From NCBI RefSeq assembly GCF_905171765.1, contig NC_053392.1:341341010-341405009 (forward strand): a stretch of DNA of 64,000 nt, given 5' to 3'. The notes beneath the pieces are model-generated. The model worked only from the letters and a program-made list of their open reading frames with translations, had not been told where the DNA came from and searched no databases. The stretch is from Bufo bufo (lineage: Eukaryota; Chordata; Amphibia; Anura; Bufonidae). The position numbers and the translations under genes are program-made. Below are positions 1 through 10,303 of this stretch, piece after piece. Within the stretch, counting starts at the first letter, position 1. Each line of letters opens with the position of its first letter.

Positions 1-3000
1 ATTTGAGGCCTACTTGAAATCTATCCGAAAAAGAAAATCTTACATTGAAGTTATTGATAGTGTCATTCAGAAAAACCTAAGACACACGCTAGCGTGCTGA
101 TAGAAGTGTCATTCTGTGATTAAACCTATAACTGTCACACAGCGCAAAAAAAAACAGGTCTCACATCTCTATTCAACCAAATCTGCACAGTTTTAGCTGG
201 TCAAGTTATTTGTAGTGACCGTCAAAGCAGACTTTTTTTTCTGGGTTGAAAAAGCATTCCCAAATTTGCCATTCTGAAAATAACTAGTTTGTGGCATTTC
301 AGGCCTACTTGAAATCTATCCGGAAAAGAAAATCTTTCATTGAAGTTATTGATAGTGTCATTCAGAAAAACCTAAGACACACGCTAGCGTGCTGATAGAA
401 GTGTCATTCTGTGATTAAACCTATAACTGTCACACAGCGCAAAAAAAAACAGGTCTCACATCTCTATTCAACCAAATCTGCACAGTTTTAGCTGGTCAAG
501 TTATTTGTAGTGACCGTCAAAGCAGACTTTTTGTTCTGGGTTGAAAAAGCATTCCAAAATTTGCCATTCTGAAAATAACTAGTTTGTGGTATTTCAGGCC
601 TACTTGAAATCTATCCGGAAAAGAAAATCTTACATTGAAGTTATTGATAGTGTCATTCAGAAAAACCTAAGACACACGCTAGCGTGCTGATAGAAGTGTC
701 ATTCTGTGATTAAACCTATAACTGTCACACAGCGCAAAAAAAAACAGGTCTCACATCTCTATTCAACCAAATCTGCACAGTTTTAGCTGGTCAAGTTATT
801 TGTAGTGACCGTCAAAGCAGACTTTTTGTTCTGGGTTGAAAATGCATTCCCAAATTTGCCATTCTGAAAATAACTAGTTTGTGGTATTTCAGGCCTACTT
901 GAAATCTATCCCAAAAAGAAAATCTTACATTGAAGTTATTGATAGTGTCATTCAGAAAAACCTAAGACACACGCTAGCGTGCTGATAGAAGTGTCATTTT
1001 GTGATTAAACCTATAACTGTCACACAGCGCGAAAAAAAACAGGTCTCACATCTCTATTCAACCAAATCTGCACAGTTTTAGCTGGTCAAATTATTTGTAG
1101 TGACCGTCAAAGCAGACTTTTTGTTCTGGGTTGAAAAAGCATTCCAAAATTTGCCATTCTGAAAATAACTAGTTTGTGGTATTTCAGGCCTACTTGAAAT
1201 CTATCCCAAAAAGAAAATCTTACATTGAAGTTATTGATAGTGTCATTCAGAAAAACCTAAGACACACGCTAGCGTGCTGATAGAAGTGTCATTCTGTGAT
1301 TAAACCTATAACTGTCACACAGCGCAAAAAAAAACAGGTCTCACATCTCTATTCAACCAAATCTGCACAGTTTTAGCTGGTCAAGTTATTTGTAGTGACC
1401 GTCAAAGCAGACTTTTTTTTCTGGGTTGAAAAAGCATTCCCAAATTTGCCATTCTGAAAATAACTAGTTTGTGGCATTTCAGGCCTACTTGAAATCTATC
1501 CGGAAAAGAAAATCTTACATTGAAGTTATTGATAGTGTCATTCAGAAAAACCTAAGACACACGCTAGCGTGCTGATAGAAGTGTCATTCTGTGATTAAAC
1601 CTATAACTGTCACACAGCGCAAAAAAAAACAGGTCTCACATCTCTATTCAACCAAATCTGCACAGTTTTAGCTGGTCAAGTTATTTGTAGTGACCGTCAA
1701 AGCAGACTTTTTGTTCTGGGTTGAAAAAGCATTCCAAAATTTGCCATTCTGAAAATAACTAGTTTGTGGTATTTCAGGCCTACTTGAAATCTATCCGGAA
1801 AAGAAAATCTTACATTGAAGTTATTGATAGTGTCATTCAGAAAAACCTAAGACACACGCTAGCGTGCTGATAGAAGTGTCATTCTGTGATTAAACCTATA
1901 ACTGTCACACAGCGCAAAAAAAAACAGGTCTCACATCTCTATTCAACCAAATCTGCACAGTTTTAGCTGGTCAAGTTATTTGTAGTGACCGTCAAAGCAG
2001 ACTTTTTGTTCTGGGTTGAAAAAGCATTCCCAAATTTGCCATTCTGAAAATAACTAGTTTGTGGTATTTCAGGCCTACTTGAAATCTATCCCAAAAAGAA
2101 AATCTTACATTGAAGTTATTGATAGTGTCATTCAGAAAAACCTAAGACACACGCTAGCGTGCTGATAGAAGTGTCATTTTGTGATTAAACCTATAACTGT
2201 CACACAGCGCGAAAAAAAACAGGTCTCACATCTCTATTCAACCAAATCTGCACAGTTTTAGCTGGTCAAATTATTTGTAGTGACCGTCAAAGCAGACTTT
2301 TTGTTCTGGGTTGAAAAAGCATTCCAAAATTTGCCATTCTGAAAATAACTAGTTTGTGGTATTTCAGGCCTACTTGAAATCTATCCCAAAAAGAAAATCT
2401 TACATTGAAGTTATTGATAGTGTCATTCAGAAAAACCTAAGACACACGCTAGCGTGCTGATAGAAGTGTCATTCTGTGATTAAACCCATAACTGTCACAC
2501 AGCGCAAAAAAAAACAGGTCTCACATCTCTATTCAACCAAATCTGCACAGTTTTAGCTGGTCAAGTTATTTGTAGTGACCGTCAAAGCAGACTTTTTGTT
2601 CTGGGTTGAAAAAGCATTCCAAAATTTGCCATTCTGAAAATAACTAGTTTGTGGTATTTCAGGCCTACTTGAAATCTATCCCAAAAAGAAAATCTTACAT
2701 TGAAGTTATTGATAGTGTCATTCAGAAAAACCTAAGACACACGCTAGCGTGCTGATAGAAGTGTCATTCTGTGATTAAACCTATAACTGTCACACAGCGC
2801 AAAAAAAAAACAGGTCTCACATCTCTATTCAACCAAATCTTCACAGTTTTAGCTGGTCAAGTTATTTGTAGTGACCGTCAAAGCAGACTTTTTGTTCTGG
2901 GTTGAAAAAGCATTCCAAAATTTGCCATTCTGAAAATAACTAGTTTGTGGTATTTCAGGCCTACTTGAAATCTATCCCAAAAAGAAAATCTTACATTGAA

Positions 3001-3717
3001 GTTATTGATAGTGTCATTCAGAAAAACCTAAGACACACGCTAGCGTGCTGATAGAAGTGTCATTCTGTGATTAAACCTATAACTGTCACACAGCGCAAAA
3101 AAAAACAGGTCTCACATCTCTATTCAACCAAATCTGCACAGTTTTAGCTGGTCAAGTTATTTGTAGTGACCGTCAAAGCAGACTTTTTGTTCTGGGTTGA
3201 AAAAGCATTCCCAAATTTGCCATTCTGAAAATAACTAGTTTGTGGTATTTCAGGCCTACTTGAAATCTATCCCAAAAAGAAAATCTTACATTGAAGTTAT
3301 TGATAGTGTCATTCAGAAAAACCTAAGACACACGCTAGCGTGCTGATAGAAGTGTCATTCTGTGATTAAACCTATAACTGTCACACAGCGCAAAAAAAAA
3401 CAGGTCTCACATCTCTATTCAACCAAATCTGCACAGTTTTAGCTGGTCAAGTTATTTGTAGTGACCGTCAAAGCAGACTTTTTGTTCTGGGTTGAAAAAG
3501 CATTCCCAAATTTGCCATTTTCAAAATAACTAGTTTCTGGTATTTGAGGCCTACTTGAAATCTATCCCAAAAAGGATATCTTACATTGAAGGTACTGGTA
3601 GTGTCATTCAGAAAAACCTAAGACACACGCTACCGTGCAGATAGAAGTCTGATTCTGTGATTAAACCTTAACCTGTCACACAGTGCAAAAGAAAAACAGG
3701 TCTCACATTTCTATTCA
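1..3717. repeat. 295-bp tandem satellite with higher-order structure
   Basis: About 12.5 head-to-tail copies start at 6, 301, 596, 891, 1186, 1481, 1776, 2071, 2366, 2661, 2957, 3252 and 3547. The period is 295 bp, with one 296-bp unit caused by an A-run. Each unit has a perfect 12-bp palindrome (cacgctagcgtg) and a poly-A run. Variant bases repeat every four units: units 4 and 8 share gcgcg before the A-run and 'tggtcaaatt', and units 1 and 5 share the eight-T run and 'gtggcattt'. This gives two copies of a 1180-bp tetramer (6-1185, 1186-2365). The last unit (3547-3717) is clearly diverged and stops mid-unit, as at an array edge. Confidence 0.97.
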
Positions 3718-3718
3718 A

Positions 3719-4010
3719 TGGTCTGCCGGGTGTTCACTCCAAGGTCATGGAAGTCACGCCTGCGGCCACCCCGTTCTCCGAGGGATATGTCCTGAAATCC
3801 AGCTGAAAGCTGCAGAACATCAGTCGGAGGTCTCTCCACTACTGGCGGGCCTCTCTGGCGCCCTCTTCCCACAGGCAAAGGCTCGGCTGGTGGCTGCTGG
3901 GGTCTTTCAATGCGTCTAGGTTCTTGAGCCTCTTGCTCCTGTCCAGGCTGTCCTTGGCTGGGCTGCCCCCTGGCACGTGCTCTTCCGCGGGCTCTGGCTC
4001 GTCCACTCAT
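3719..4010 (-). pseudogene. piwil1-like: PIWIL1-like N-terminal coding fragment, truncated by satellite
   Basis: An open frame starts at the ATG at 4010 (minus strand). It begins [15 protein letters not shown], the arginine/glycine-rich N-terminus typical of PIWIL1, which carries dimethyl-arginine sites bound by Tudor proteins. Further on it has GRGRQRG, then [20 protein letters not shown] and DLGVNTRQ, a very close match to the conserved PIWIL1 block before the PAZ domain. Homology ends at the satellite junction near 3719-3724; the next codons and stop are satellite sequence. The PAZ, MID and PIWI domains are absent, so no slicer activity is possible. A pyrimidine-rich tract ending in AG lies just upstream (4020-4037, minus), so the start codon may sit on an exon spliced from the leader. 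The fragment begins about 140 bp after an LTR and primer-binding site on the same strand. It could be a retroelement-captured segment or a duplicated genomic exon; I favour capture. Confidence 0.8.
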
Positions 4011-4148
4011 CTTCTATTCCTGAGAGGATATAAACCGCTAATAAGGTCAATCTGCCGCCTAGCAGCTCCGCCGTGGCACAATCACCTCAGAACTCGCACA
4101 CTGGTGACTTTAGGTATCTTCACTGGTCACTTTGAGCAGAATGATGAC

Positions 4149-4166
4149 ATCCGAGTCACGGCACCA
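4149..4166 (-). promoter_or_regulatory. Primer-binding site complementary to tRNA-His
   Basis: Read on the minus strand this is TGGTGCCGTGACTCGGAT, the exact complement of the last 18 bases of vertebrate tRNA-His including CCA. It sits 2 bp inside the end of an LTR-like sequence (4169 onward), the position where reverse transcription of LTR retroelements is primed. This fixes the element on the minus strand, with the PIWIL1-like frame in its internal region. Confidence 0.85.
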
Positions 4167-4168
4167 AA

Positions 4169-4438
4169 TGTAACCCTCTTTTCCTTGCACCATCTGCGAC
4201 ACCTCCAGCTTTCACACTCACTCGCTCACCAGCTCCTCCAGGCATAAACTCTAAGTGGACTCTAAGGGACGACACTCAGGTCTTCTGTGGTTTAAAGCTT
4301 TATTGAGGTGTAGTGCACTTGGCTGGAGCCTGTAATACAACAGGGAAACACTGCCACTATGTGGTATACAGCCAGGTCACCAGCCCACCTATATCATAAC
4401 AGGCAGTCATTATATTACATTCCCACATACATGTTACA
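4169..4438 (-). mobile_element. 5' LTR of a tRNA-His-primed retroelement (outer boundary uncertain)
   Basis: On the plus strand the LTR begins TGTAACCC at 4169, next to the primer-binding site. A matching inverted end (GTTACA) occurs at 4433-4438, giving a 270-bp candidate LTR with TGTAAC/GTTACA ends. An AATAAA signal reads on the minus strand at 4304-4299, and TATA-like stretches lie near 4360 and 4395. The outer edge could be further right, because the second LTR is not in the window (satellite replaces the rest of the element). No pol sequence is visible. Confidence 0.55.
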
Positions 4439-5040
4439 GGATATAACAAAGCATACAGAAAAATGAACAAGAGAAAATCATTTACAAAGATATTGCAGCA
4501 GGGTGACCTGGAATACAGCATGTCTTGCAGCCATTTTAGGAAGAACACATGTCTCTTTAACTGTACATCATCTACTCAGCCTAGCATGTGCTGCAGGGTT
4601 TAAAGGCTGCTAAAAAACATACAGTCACCTCTTTACATTCTACAGAACTATTATGGGTATATATTATAACTTTTTACAATAGATAAATGAACTTCAGCTT
4701 TAGAGAACTTAGACAGAGATCCTACCTCCTTCACAGTAAATGTCTGCACTGAGGAGACCAAACCAAGTAGCAGAATACACAGGGGGCTTTCTGGAAGAGT
4801 CCACTGTAAAGACTCTGTCTGTTAAAACTTTCCTCAGTTATCTAATAGCACATTTGAAGAGGTTTATTTAGCATGTCCTGACTCTCTGCTAACAGCTTAT
4901 GAATATATGGAACTATATTTAACAAGTGATCATTGCTGCAGCTCCTGTATATTGGTATGACCCTATTGCAAACCTGCAGACTGGATATTTGGTGAAACTT
5001 CATGTGGTTCATATCGAATGTACTACACCACTGACTTGGT
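4439..5040. other. Unassigned sequence, possibly more U3 of the LTR element
   Basis: No open frame of interest and no match to the other repeats in the window. It could be the distal U3 of the tRNA-His element or its insertion flank. Confidence 0.3.
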
Positions 5041-6080
5041 GCCTGGGCCTAAATGTGTGACAGTGGCCTGTTCCAGTGGTGGGTGACGTGAAGCTTATTC
5101 TCTGCTATGACATGAAGACAGATTCTGCGCTGACATAAGGCCAGATTCTCTGTTACGGGACCTCTCTCCTCTGCCTGGGCCTAAATGTGTGACAGTGGCC
5201 TGTTCCAGTGGTGGGTGACGTGAAGTCTGATTCTCTGCTATGACATGAAGACAGATTCTGCGCTGACATAAGGCCAGATTCTCTGTTACGGGACCTCTCT
5301 CCTCTGCCTGGGCCTAAATGTGTGACAGTGGCCTGTTCCAGTGGTGGGTGACGTGAAGCCTGATTCTCTGCTATGACATGAAGACAGATTCTGCGCTGAC
5401 ATAAGGCCAGATTCTCTGTTACGGGACCTCTCTCCTCTGCCTGGGCCTAAATGTGTGACAGTGGCCTGTTCCAGTGGTGGGTGACGTGAAGCCTGATTCT
5501 CTGCTATGACATGAAGACAGATTCTGCGCTGACATAAGGCCAGATTCTCTGTTACGGGACCTCTCTCCTCTGCCTGGGTGCCTGGGCCTAAATTTGTGAC
5601 AGTGGCCTGTTCCAGTGGTGGGTGACGTGAAGCCTGATTCTCTGCTATGACATGAAGACAGATTCTGCGCTGACATAAGGCCAGATTCTCTGTTACGGGA
5701 CCGCTCTCCTCTGTCTGGGTGCCGGGGCCTAAATGTGTGACAGTGGCCTGTTCCAGTGGTGGGTGACGTGAAGCCTGATTCTCTGCTATGACATGAAGAC
5801 AGATTCTGCGCTGACATAAGGCCAGATTCTCTGTTACGGGACCGCTCTCCTCTGTCTGGGTGCCGGGGCCTAAATGTGTGACAGTGGCCTGTTCCAGTGG
5901 TGGGTGACGTGAAGCCTGATTCTCTGTTATGACATGAAGACTGATTCTGCGCTGACATGAAGCCAGATTCTCTGCTATGGCATGAAGAGACTGATTCTCT
6001 GCTGACATGAAGCCAGATTCTTTGCTATGGCATGAAGAGACTGATTCTCTGCTGACGTGAAGCCAGATTCTCTGCTATGG
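5041..6080. repeat. 133/141-bp minisatellite
   Basis: Units begin at 5041, 5173, 5306, 5439, 5580, 5721 and 5862. Spacing is about 133 bp for the first three and exactly 141 bp for the later ones, the difference being an 8-bp partial duplication of 'cctgggtg'. From about 5940 to 6080 the array collapses to ~54-bp subunits ('catgaagccagattctctg'). Because 141 is a multiple of 3, long minus-strand frames of 179 and 240 codons stay open across the later units. They are repetitive in every reading and are not a gene. Confidence 0.92.
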
Positions 6081-6089
6081 GAACTCTGT

Positions 6090-6377
6090 CCAATTGATAT
6101 TGGTTCATTTTTATTTTTTTTATTTTAATTTTAATTCATTTCCCTATCCACATTTGTTTGCAGGGGATTTACCTACATGTTGCTGCCTTTTGCAGCCCTC
6201 TAGCTCTTTCCTGGGCTGTTTTACAGCCTTTTTAGTGCCCAAAAGTTCGGGTCCCCATTGACTTCAATGGGGTTCGGGACGAAGTTCGGATCGGGTTCGG
6301 ATCCCGAACCCGAACATTTCCGGGAAGTTCGGCCGAACTTCTCGAACCCGAACATCCAGGTGTTCGCTCAACTCTAT
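6090..6377. mobile_element. hAT-type terminal block (family A), isolated end
   Basis: The block ends in a terminal motif gttcgctcaactcta at 6377 and contains the subterminal palindrome 'gacttcaatggggttcggg' and several gttcggg/cccgaac repeats. The same block, inverted and about 80% similar by eye, begins at 8068. The two copies face each other across ~1.7 kb, and this one has no second end of its own that I can identify. Confidence 0.6.
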
Positions 6378-6960
6378 TTTTACACAAAAGACTTTTCTAC
6401 AGATAAGTGCAACAATGGAAGGCAAATATATTTGTATTTCCGCAGTAGTACACTGCAAACTGGGCTCTAAAACATGTCACTGCACCGCTGAACGGCAATT
6501 AGACCCACATTTTTTTCTATTTTCACAAAAAAGGCTTTTCAACAAATAAGTGCAACAATGAAAGGCAATTATATTTGTACATCGCCAGTAATACACGACA
6601 AACTGGGCTGTAAAATATCTCACTGCACCGCTGAGTGGCAAAGATATTTTTCCTTTTCCCACTAATACATGCAAAAAAGGGCTTTAAAACAGATAACTGC
6701 ACCGCTAGGCGGCAAAGATATTTTTACTTTTTCCACTAATACACGCAAAAAAGGGCTTCAAAACAGGTAAGTGCACCACTGAGCAGCAAATATATTTTAC
6801 TTTTGCCACTAATACACGACAAAAAGGGCTGTAATTTTTGGACTTCACCACACAGTGGCTAATAAGCCCTTTTTTCCCCACTAATAAAAGCCAAAAAATG
6901 CTTTAGAACATATAACTGCACCGCACTAGGGCAAATAAAATGTAGAAATATTTCCTTGTA
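6378..6960. repeat. Degenerate ~73-bp tandem repeat (subterminal region of a hAT-like element)
   Basis: The motif 'ctgcaccgctgagcggcaaa' recurs in decayed form near 6405, 6477, 6548, 6621, 6696, 6770, 6843 and 6915, each followed by 'ccactaatacacgc'. No coding capacity. Confidence 0.75.
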
Positions 6961-7554
6961 ATAAACCCTGTTAATGCCTGTATCAAACAGCACTTGCACA
7001 CTAATAAGAACAGTTTGCTGGAATTACAGAGCTGTATAATGGTAATTTGTATCGCCAGTCAGTGCTGCAAGGTGTAATAGGATTGTTCCTATTAACCAGG
7101 CTGTCACCTCCCTGACTGAACCCTGTTCAACAGAAATGCAGTGAAATGATTAATCTCTATCCTTTCCCTACACCTTGAATAATCTTTTCCTGCACTTGTA
7201 AATCTTTTTGATTTTGCACAATGATGATTTTTCTATTACTTTCCTTAGCGCCTGCAGACATGTGTCTCCCTGCACAGTACGCTGGTGAATGGCAGAATCT
7301 AAGATGGGTGCCGTATTTATACGGCTGTGAAATCACAGGGCTGTCTGGCTGCTGATTGGCTGCATGCATGTCAGTATGAGTGATCCCGCCTTCCCAGAGT
7401 TCCTTTCTCCATGTCCTCACAGGTGCAGCTGCCATTTTAGGAAAAATGTGATTCGTTACTACGAAGTGTGAGGAAATTCGCATTCGGTGCAAATAAATTT
7501 TTTCCTGAAATTCATAACGAATTCCACTTTGTCAGCTTCAATTCGCTCATCTCT
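6961..7554. mobile_element. Non-autonomous hAT-like end (family B)
   Basis: The sequence ends with aattcgctcatctcta at 7552, preceded by 'acgaagtgtgaggaaattcg'. The same terminal block recurs at 17528-17631. The inner part (6961-7440) has no gene. The partner end and target duplication were not found. Confidence 0.5.
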
Positions 7555-7598
7555 ATAAACAATAATATTTATTTATATATATGAAGTAGGCTCATGAG

Positions 7599-8067
7599 TA
7601 GAGATGAGCAAAGTTTTGAAAAATTAGATTTTGCAACTTCAACGAAATTAGCCTAGACATTCGATTTGTTACAAATGAATTCATCATGAATTGCTACAAA
7701 TCAGGTATAAGCATGCCACTCTGCCTTAGGGTACGGCCACACAGAGCGACCATGCTGTGGAGAAGCCCACAGCTGCCTTTCATTTATTAATGAAGCCCGC
7801 ACTGTATAGTCCTTCTTCATTGTTAATGGCCGTATGGTACATTTAAACAGGGGCTGTTGCTGGTATGGGGTTTGGCTGGTTAGGTGGAGGGACAATATGT
7901 ACTGTATATTATTGCTGTTCTTGCCTGAAATCTCCTGCAGGTTATTTGATAGTAAACATAGAATATTAATCAGCTCTGGCATACCCCCTTCTCCAACCCC
8001 AGCGCTCTCCTGCCCTACAGGTGGGATCCCTCCTTCTGCCATCTGCTTTCCTCATTTTCCACATCAT
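7599..8067. other. Start of another TAGAGATGAGC element and unassigned flank
   Basis: 'tagagatgagcaaag' at 7599 resembles the terminal motif of the hAT-like families nearby, in opposite orientation to the end at 7552. The rest shows no recognisable gene. The plus frame 7834-8070 and minus frame 7701-8042 overlap and look non-coding. Confidence 0.35.
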
Positions 8068-8508
8068 TAGAGTTGAGCGGACATCTGGATGTTTAGGTTC
8101 GACGGGTTCTGCCGAACTTCACAAAAAAGTTCGAGTTCGGGACCCAAACTTTACCCGAACTTGACCCCGAACCCGAACCCTATTGAAGTCAATGGGGACC
8201 CAAACTTTTGAGCACTAAAATGGCTGTAAAAATGTCATGGAAAGGGCTAGAGGGCTGCAAATGGCATCAAAATGTGGTTAAGAGCATGACAAGTGCTCTG
8301 CAAACAAAGGTGGATAGGGAAATGACTTTAAATAACATAAAATATGTAGAAATAAAAAATAATAATCTTGATCAAGGAGGACGAGGTCCATATGGAGTAG
8401 GAGGTTGAGGAGGCAGTGGATGTGGCGGTGTAGGTGGAAGCGGCGGTGAAGGAGGAGGAGGTAGCCTACATTGCTTTTTGGTTTTAAATTTATTTTCAAT
8501 TTTTTAAA

Positions 8509-8690
8509 TTAGGGTACACCCCAAAACATTGGGAAATATAACCTATGATAACCCCCTCCAGTCGTGCTAAACACATGTCCAGACAATACACTGGCTGCAG
8601 GGCAGGCCAGAACCTCCAAGGCGTAAAGGGCAGGCTCAGGCCATGTGCCCAATTTGGAGACCCAGAAGTTGCAGGGGGCAGACCCATCAG
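8509..8690 (-). pseudogene. hAT transposase C-terminal fragment, second copy
   Basis: The minus strand encodes FWVSKLGTWPEPALYALEVL followed by ACPAASVLS, the hAT C-terminal dimerisation region. It parallels the better copy at 10304-10561 but is broken after about 55 residues: the expected AGG...RLS tail is frameshifted. It comes from a tandem duplication of the 3' end of the element. Confidence 0.75.
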
Positions 8691-8744
8691 TCAGTTTGTG
8701 TGGGCGTGTGCAAACCATGTCGCACGTCCTCGTGATGTTCACAA

Positions 8745-9037
8745 TCCAATTGGATATCTGCTCTATCAATTTTCGATGTTCTACGCCTACCATGTTGATC
8801 ACGGTTAGTGGCGAATCAGGGTTCCACGCCGGAGAGGGAGCGTGAGAAAGAGAGACCACATCCAAGGGAGATCAATGGATGAAATTTAATTGTGCGGAAA
8901 TGTGGGAGAAGCTATTAAAACGGAAGAATTGAAGGAAAGGAGGGGGCGCGTGTCAATTACCCACTCCCTACTCGGGGAGGTAGTGACGATAAAAAACAAT
9001 ACAGGACTCTTAAGATGCCCTGTTATTGGAATGATTA
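8745..9037 (+). pseudogene. 18S rRNA-derived segment inside the hAT element, copy 1
   Basis: The plus strand matches the 5' domain of eukaryotic 18S rRNA in order: ctctatcaattttcgatg, cctaccatgttgatcacgg, gcgaatcagggttc, ccggagagggagc, ccacatccaagg, then after a ~70-bp insertion (8874-8942) gcgcgtgtcaattaccca, ggggaggtagtgacga, aacaatacaggactctt and cctgttattggaatga. Mutations are scattered, so this is not a working rRNA gene. It corresponds to a contiguous ~220-nt part of 18S split by unrelated sequence. It lies between two copies of the transposase C-terminus, so it is part of the transposon's 3' module. Confidence 0.85.
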
Positions 9038-9163
9038 ATAAAAAATTATAGGGAATGTCACTGTGGTATTTTTGATTTTTAAACGTTAGCCAGGAGAGGC
9101 CCTGCTGCCGCTTTGTTGACTCTACCTAACTTCTGCCTGATTGCACGTCCCTGTGACGTCCAC

Positions 9164-9301
9164 CATCCATTTGGATATCTTCTCTATCAACTTTCAATGT
9201 TCTTTTCTGAGCCTACCATGTTGATCATGGTTATCAGCGAATCAGGGTTCCAGGCCGGAGAGGGATCGTGAGAAAGGGAGACCTCATCCAAGGGAGGTCA
9301 A
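9164..9301 (+). pseudogene. 18S rRNA-derived segment, copy 2
   Basis: A second, shorter copy begins about 420 bp downstream: ttctctatcaactttcaatg, gcctaccatgttgatcatgg, gcgaatcagggttcc, ccggagagggatcgtgagaa, cctcatccaaggga. Both copies diverge from 18S at the same place, just after the 'ccaaggga' stretch. One ancestral captured fragment therefore duplicated within the transposon, rather than two separate captures. Confidence 0.8.
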
Positions 9302-9397
9302 TGGCTGCAATGGGATGGCTCGGAAATGTAGGACAAGTTATCAAAGCAGAAGGATTGAATAAAAGGGCCAATTAAAGATGAATTTTTGAAATTTAAG

Positions 9398-10046
9398 TCC
9401 CTGTCACCTATGAAGAGCAGGGGTTTTTCATCGCCAGAAATGGGTTAATGTCACCCACCAATGGAACAGATTATTTTAAAAAATTTCGCTCCCTGTCACC
9501 TATGCAGAGCAGGGGTTTATTCATGGCAAAAATTGTAAAATGTCACCCAAGAATGTAACAGAAAAATTTGTGAAATTTATTAACCTGTCTACTAGGTAGA
9601 GCAGGAGTCTATCACAGCCAAAAATTCTTGAATGTCACCCGAAAATGTAACAGAAAAATTAGTGAAATTTATTAAGCTGTCAACTAGGTAGAGCTGGGGT
9701 ATATCCCACCCAAAAATTGGTGAATTTCACCCGAAAATGTAACAGACAAATTAGTGAATTCTTTTTTACATGTCTACTAGGTATAGCAGTGGTATATCAC
9801 ACCCAAAAATTGGTGAATTTCACCCAAAAATGTAACAGACAAATTAGTGATTTTTTTTTTACCTGTCTGCTAGGTAGTGCAGTAGTATATCACACCCAAA
9901 AATTGGGGAGTTTCACCCGAAAATGTAACAGACAAATTAGTGATTTTTTTTTTACATGTCTACTAGGTATAGCAGTGGAATATCAGACCCAAAAATTGGT
10001 GAATTTCACCCAAAAATGTAACAGACAAATTAGTGAAATGACATAA
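9398..10046. repeat. ~93-bp minisatellite within the hAT element
   Basis: About seven units share 'cctgtctactaggtagagca' and 'aaaaatgtaacagacaaatt', at roughly 9400, 9494, 9583, 9675, 9763, 9855 and 9951. The last units are 93 bp, i.e. 31 codons, which keeps a 109-codon plus frame open (9717-10046). That frame is repetitive and spurious. Confidence 0.88.
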
Positions 10047-10303
10047 AGTAAAATAAAATACATACAAAAAAATAAAAATAAAATTGATTTATGAGGTGGA
10101 GGTCCATATGGAGTAGGAGTTTGAGGAGGCGGTAGACATAGCGGTGTAGGTGGAAGCAGAAGTGGAGGAGGACGAGGTAGCCAACACTGGTTTTTGGTTT
10201 TAATTTTAAATATTATTTTTTTTAATTAGGGTACACTCCAAAAGAATGTGAAATATCCAAAATACAAGAATGAGCCATTGCGCTGTAGTATAACAATGGC
10301 TGG

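Noticed and set aside
1..3717. CRISPR-like array (regular repeats)
   Set aside because: The 295-bp units are tandem with no unique spacers, and the window is plainly eukaryotic.
3683..4247. Plus frames 3683-3919 and 3924-4247 as genes
   Set aside because: They are antisense to the PIWIL1-like fragment and the LTR leader, and one begins inside satellite sequence.
5286..6008. 240-codon and 179-codon minus frames as a repeat protein
   Set aside because: Both are open only because 141-bp units are a multiple of three. Two overlapping frames are equally open, and the array is non-coding-like and decays at its edge.
8745..9301. Functional 18S rRNA gene
   Set aside because: Only a ~220-nt part is present, with many changes and a foreign insertion, inside a transposon.
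9717..10046. 109-codon plus frame with 31-residue repeats
   Set aside because: It arises from the 93-bp minisatellite inside the hAT element.
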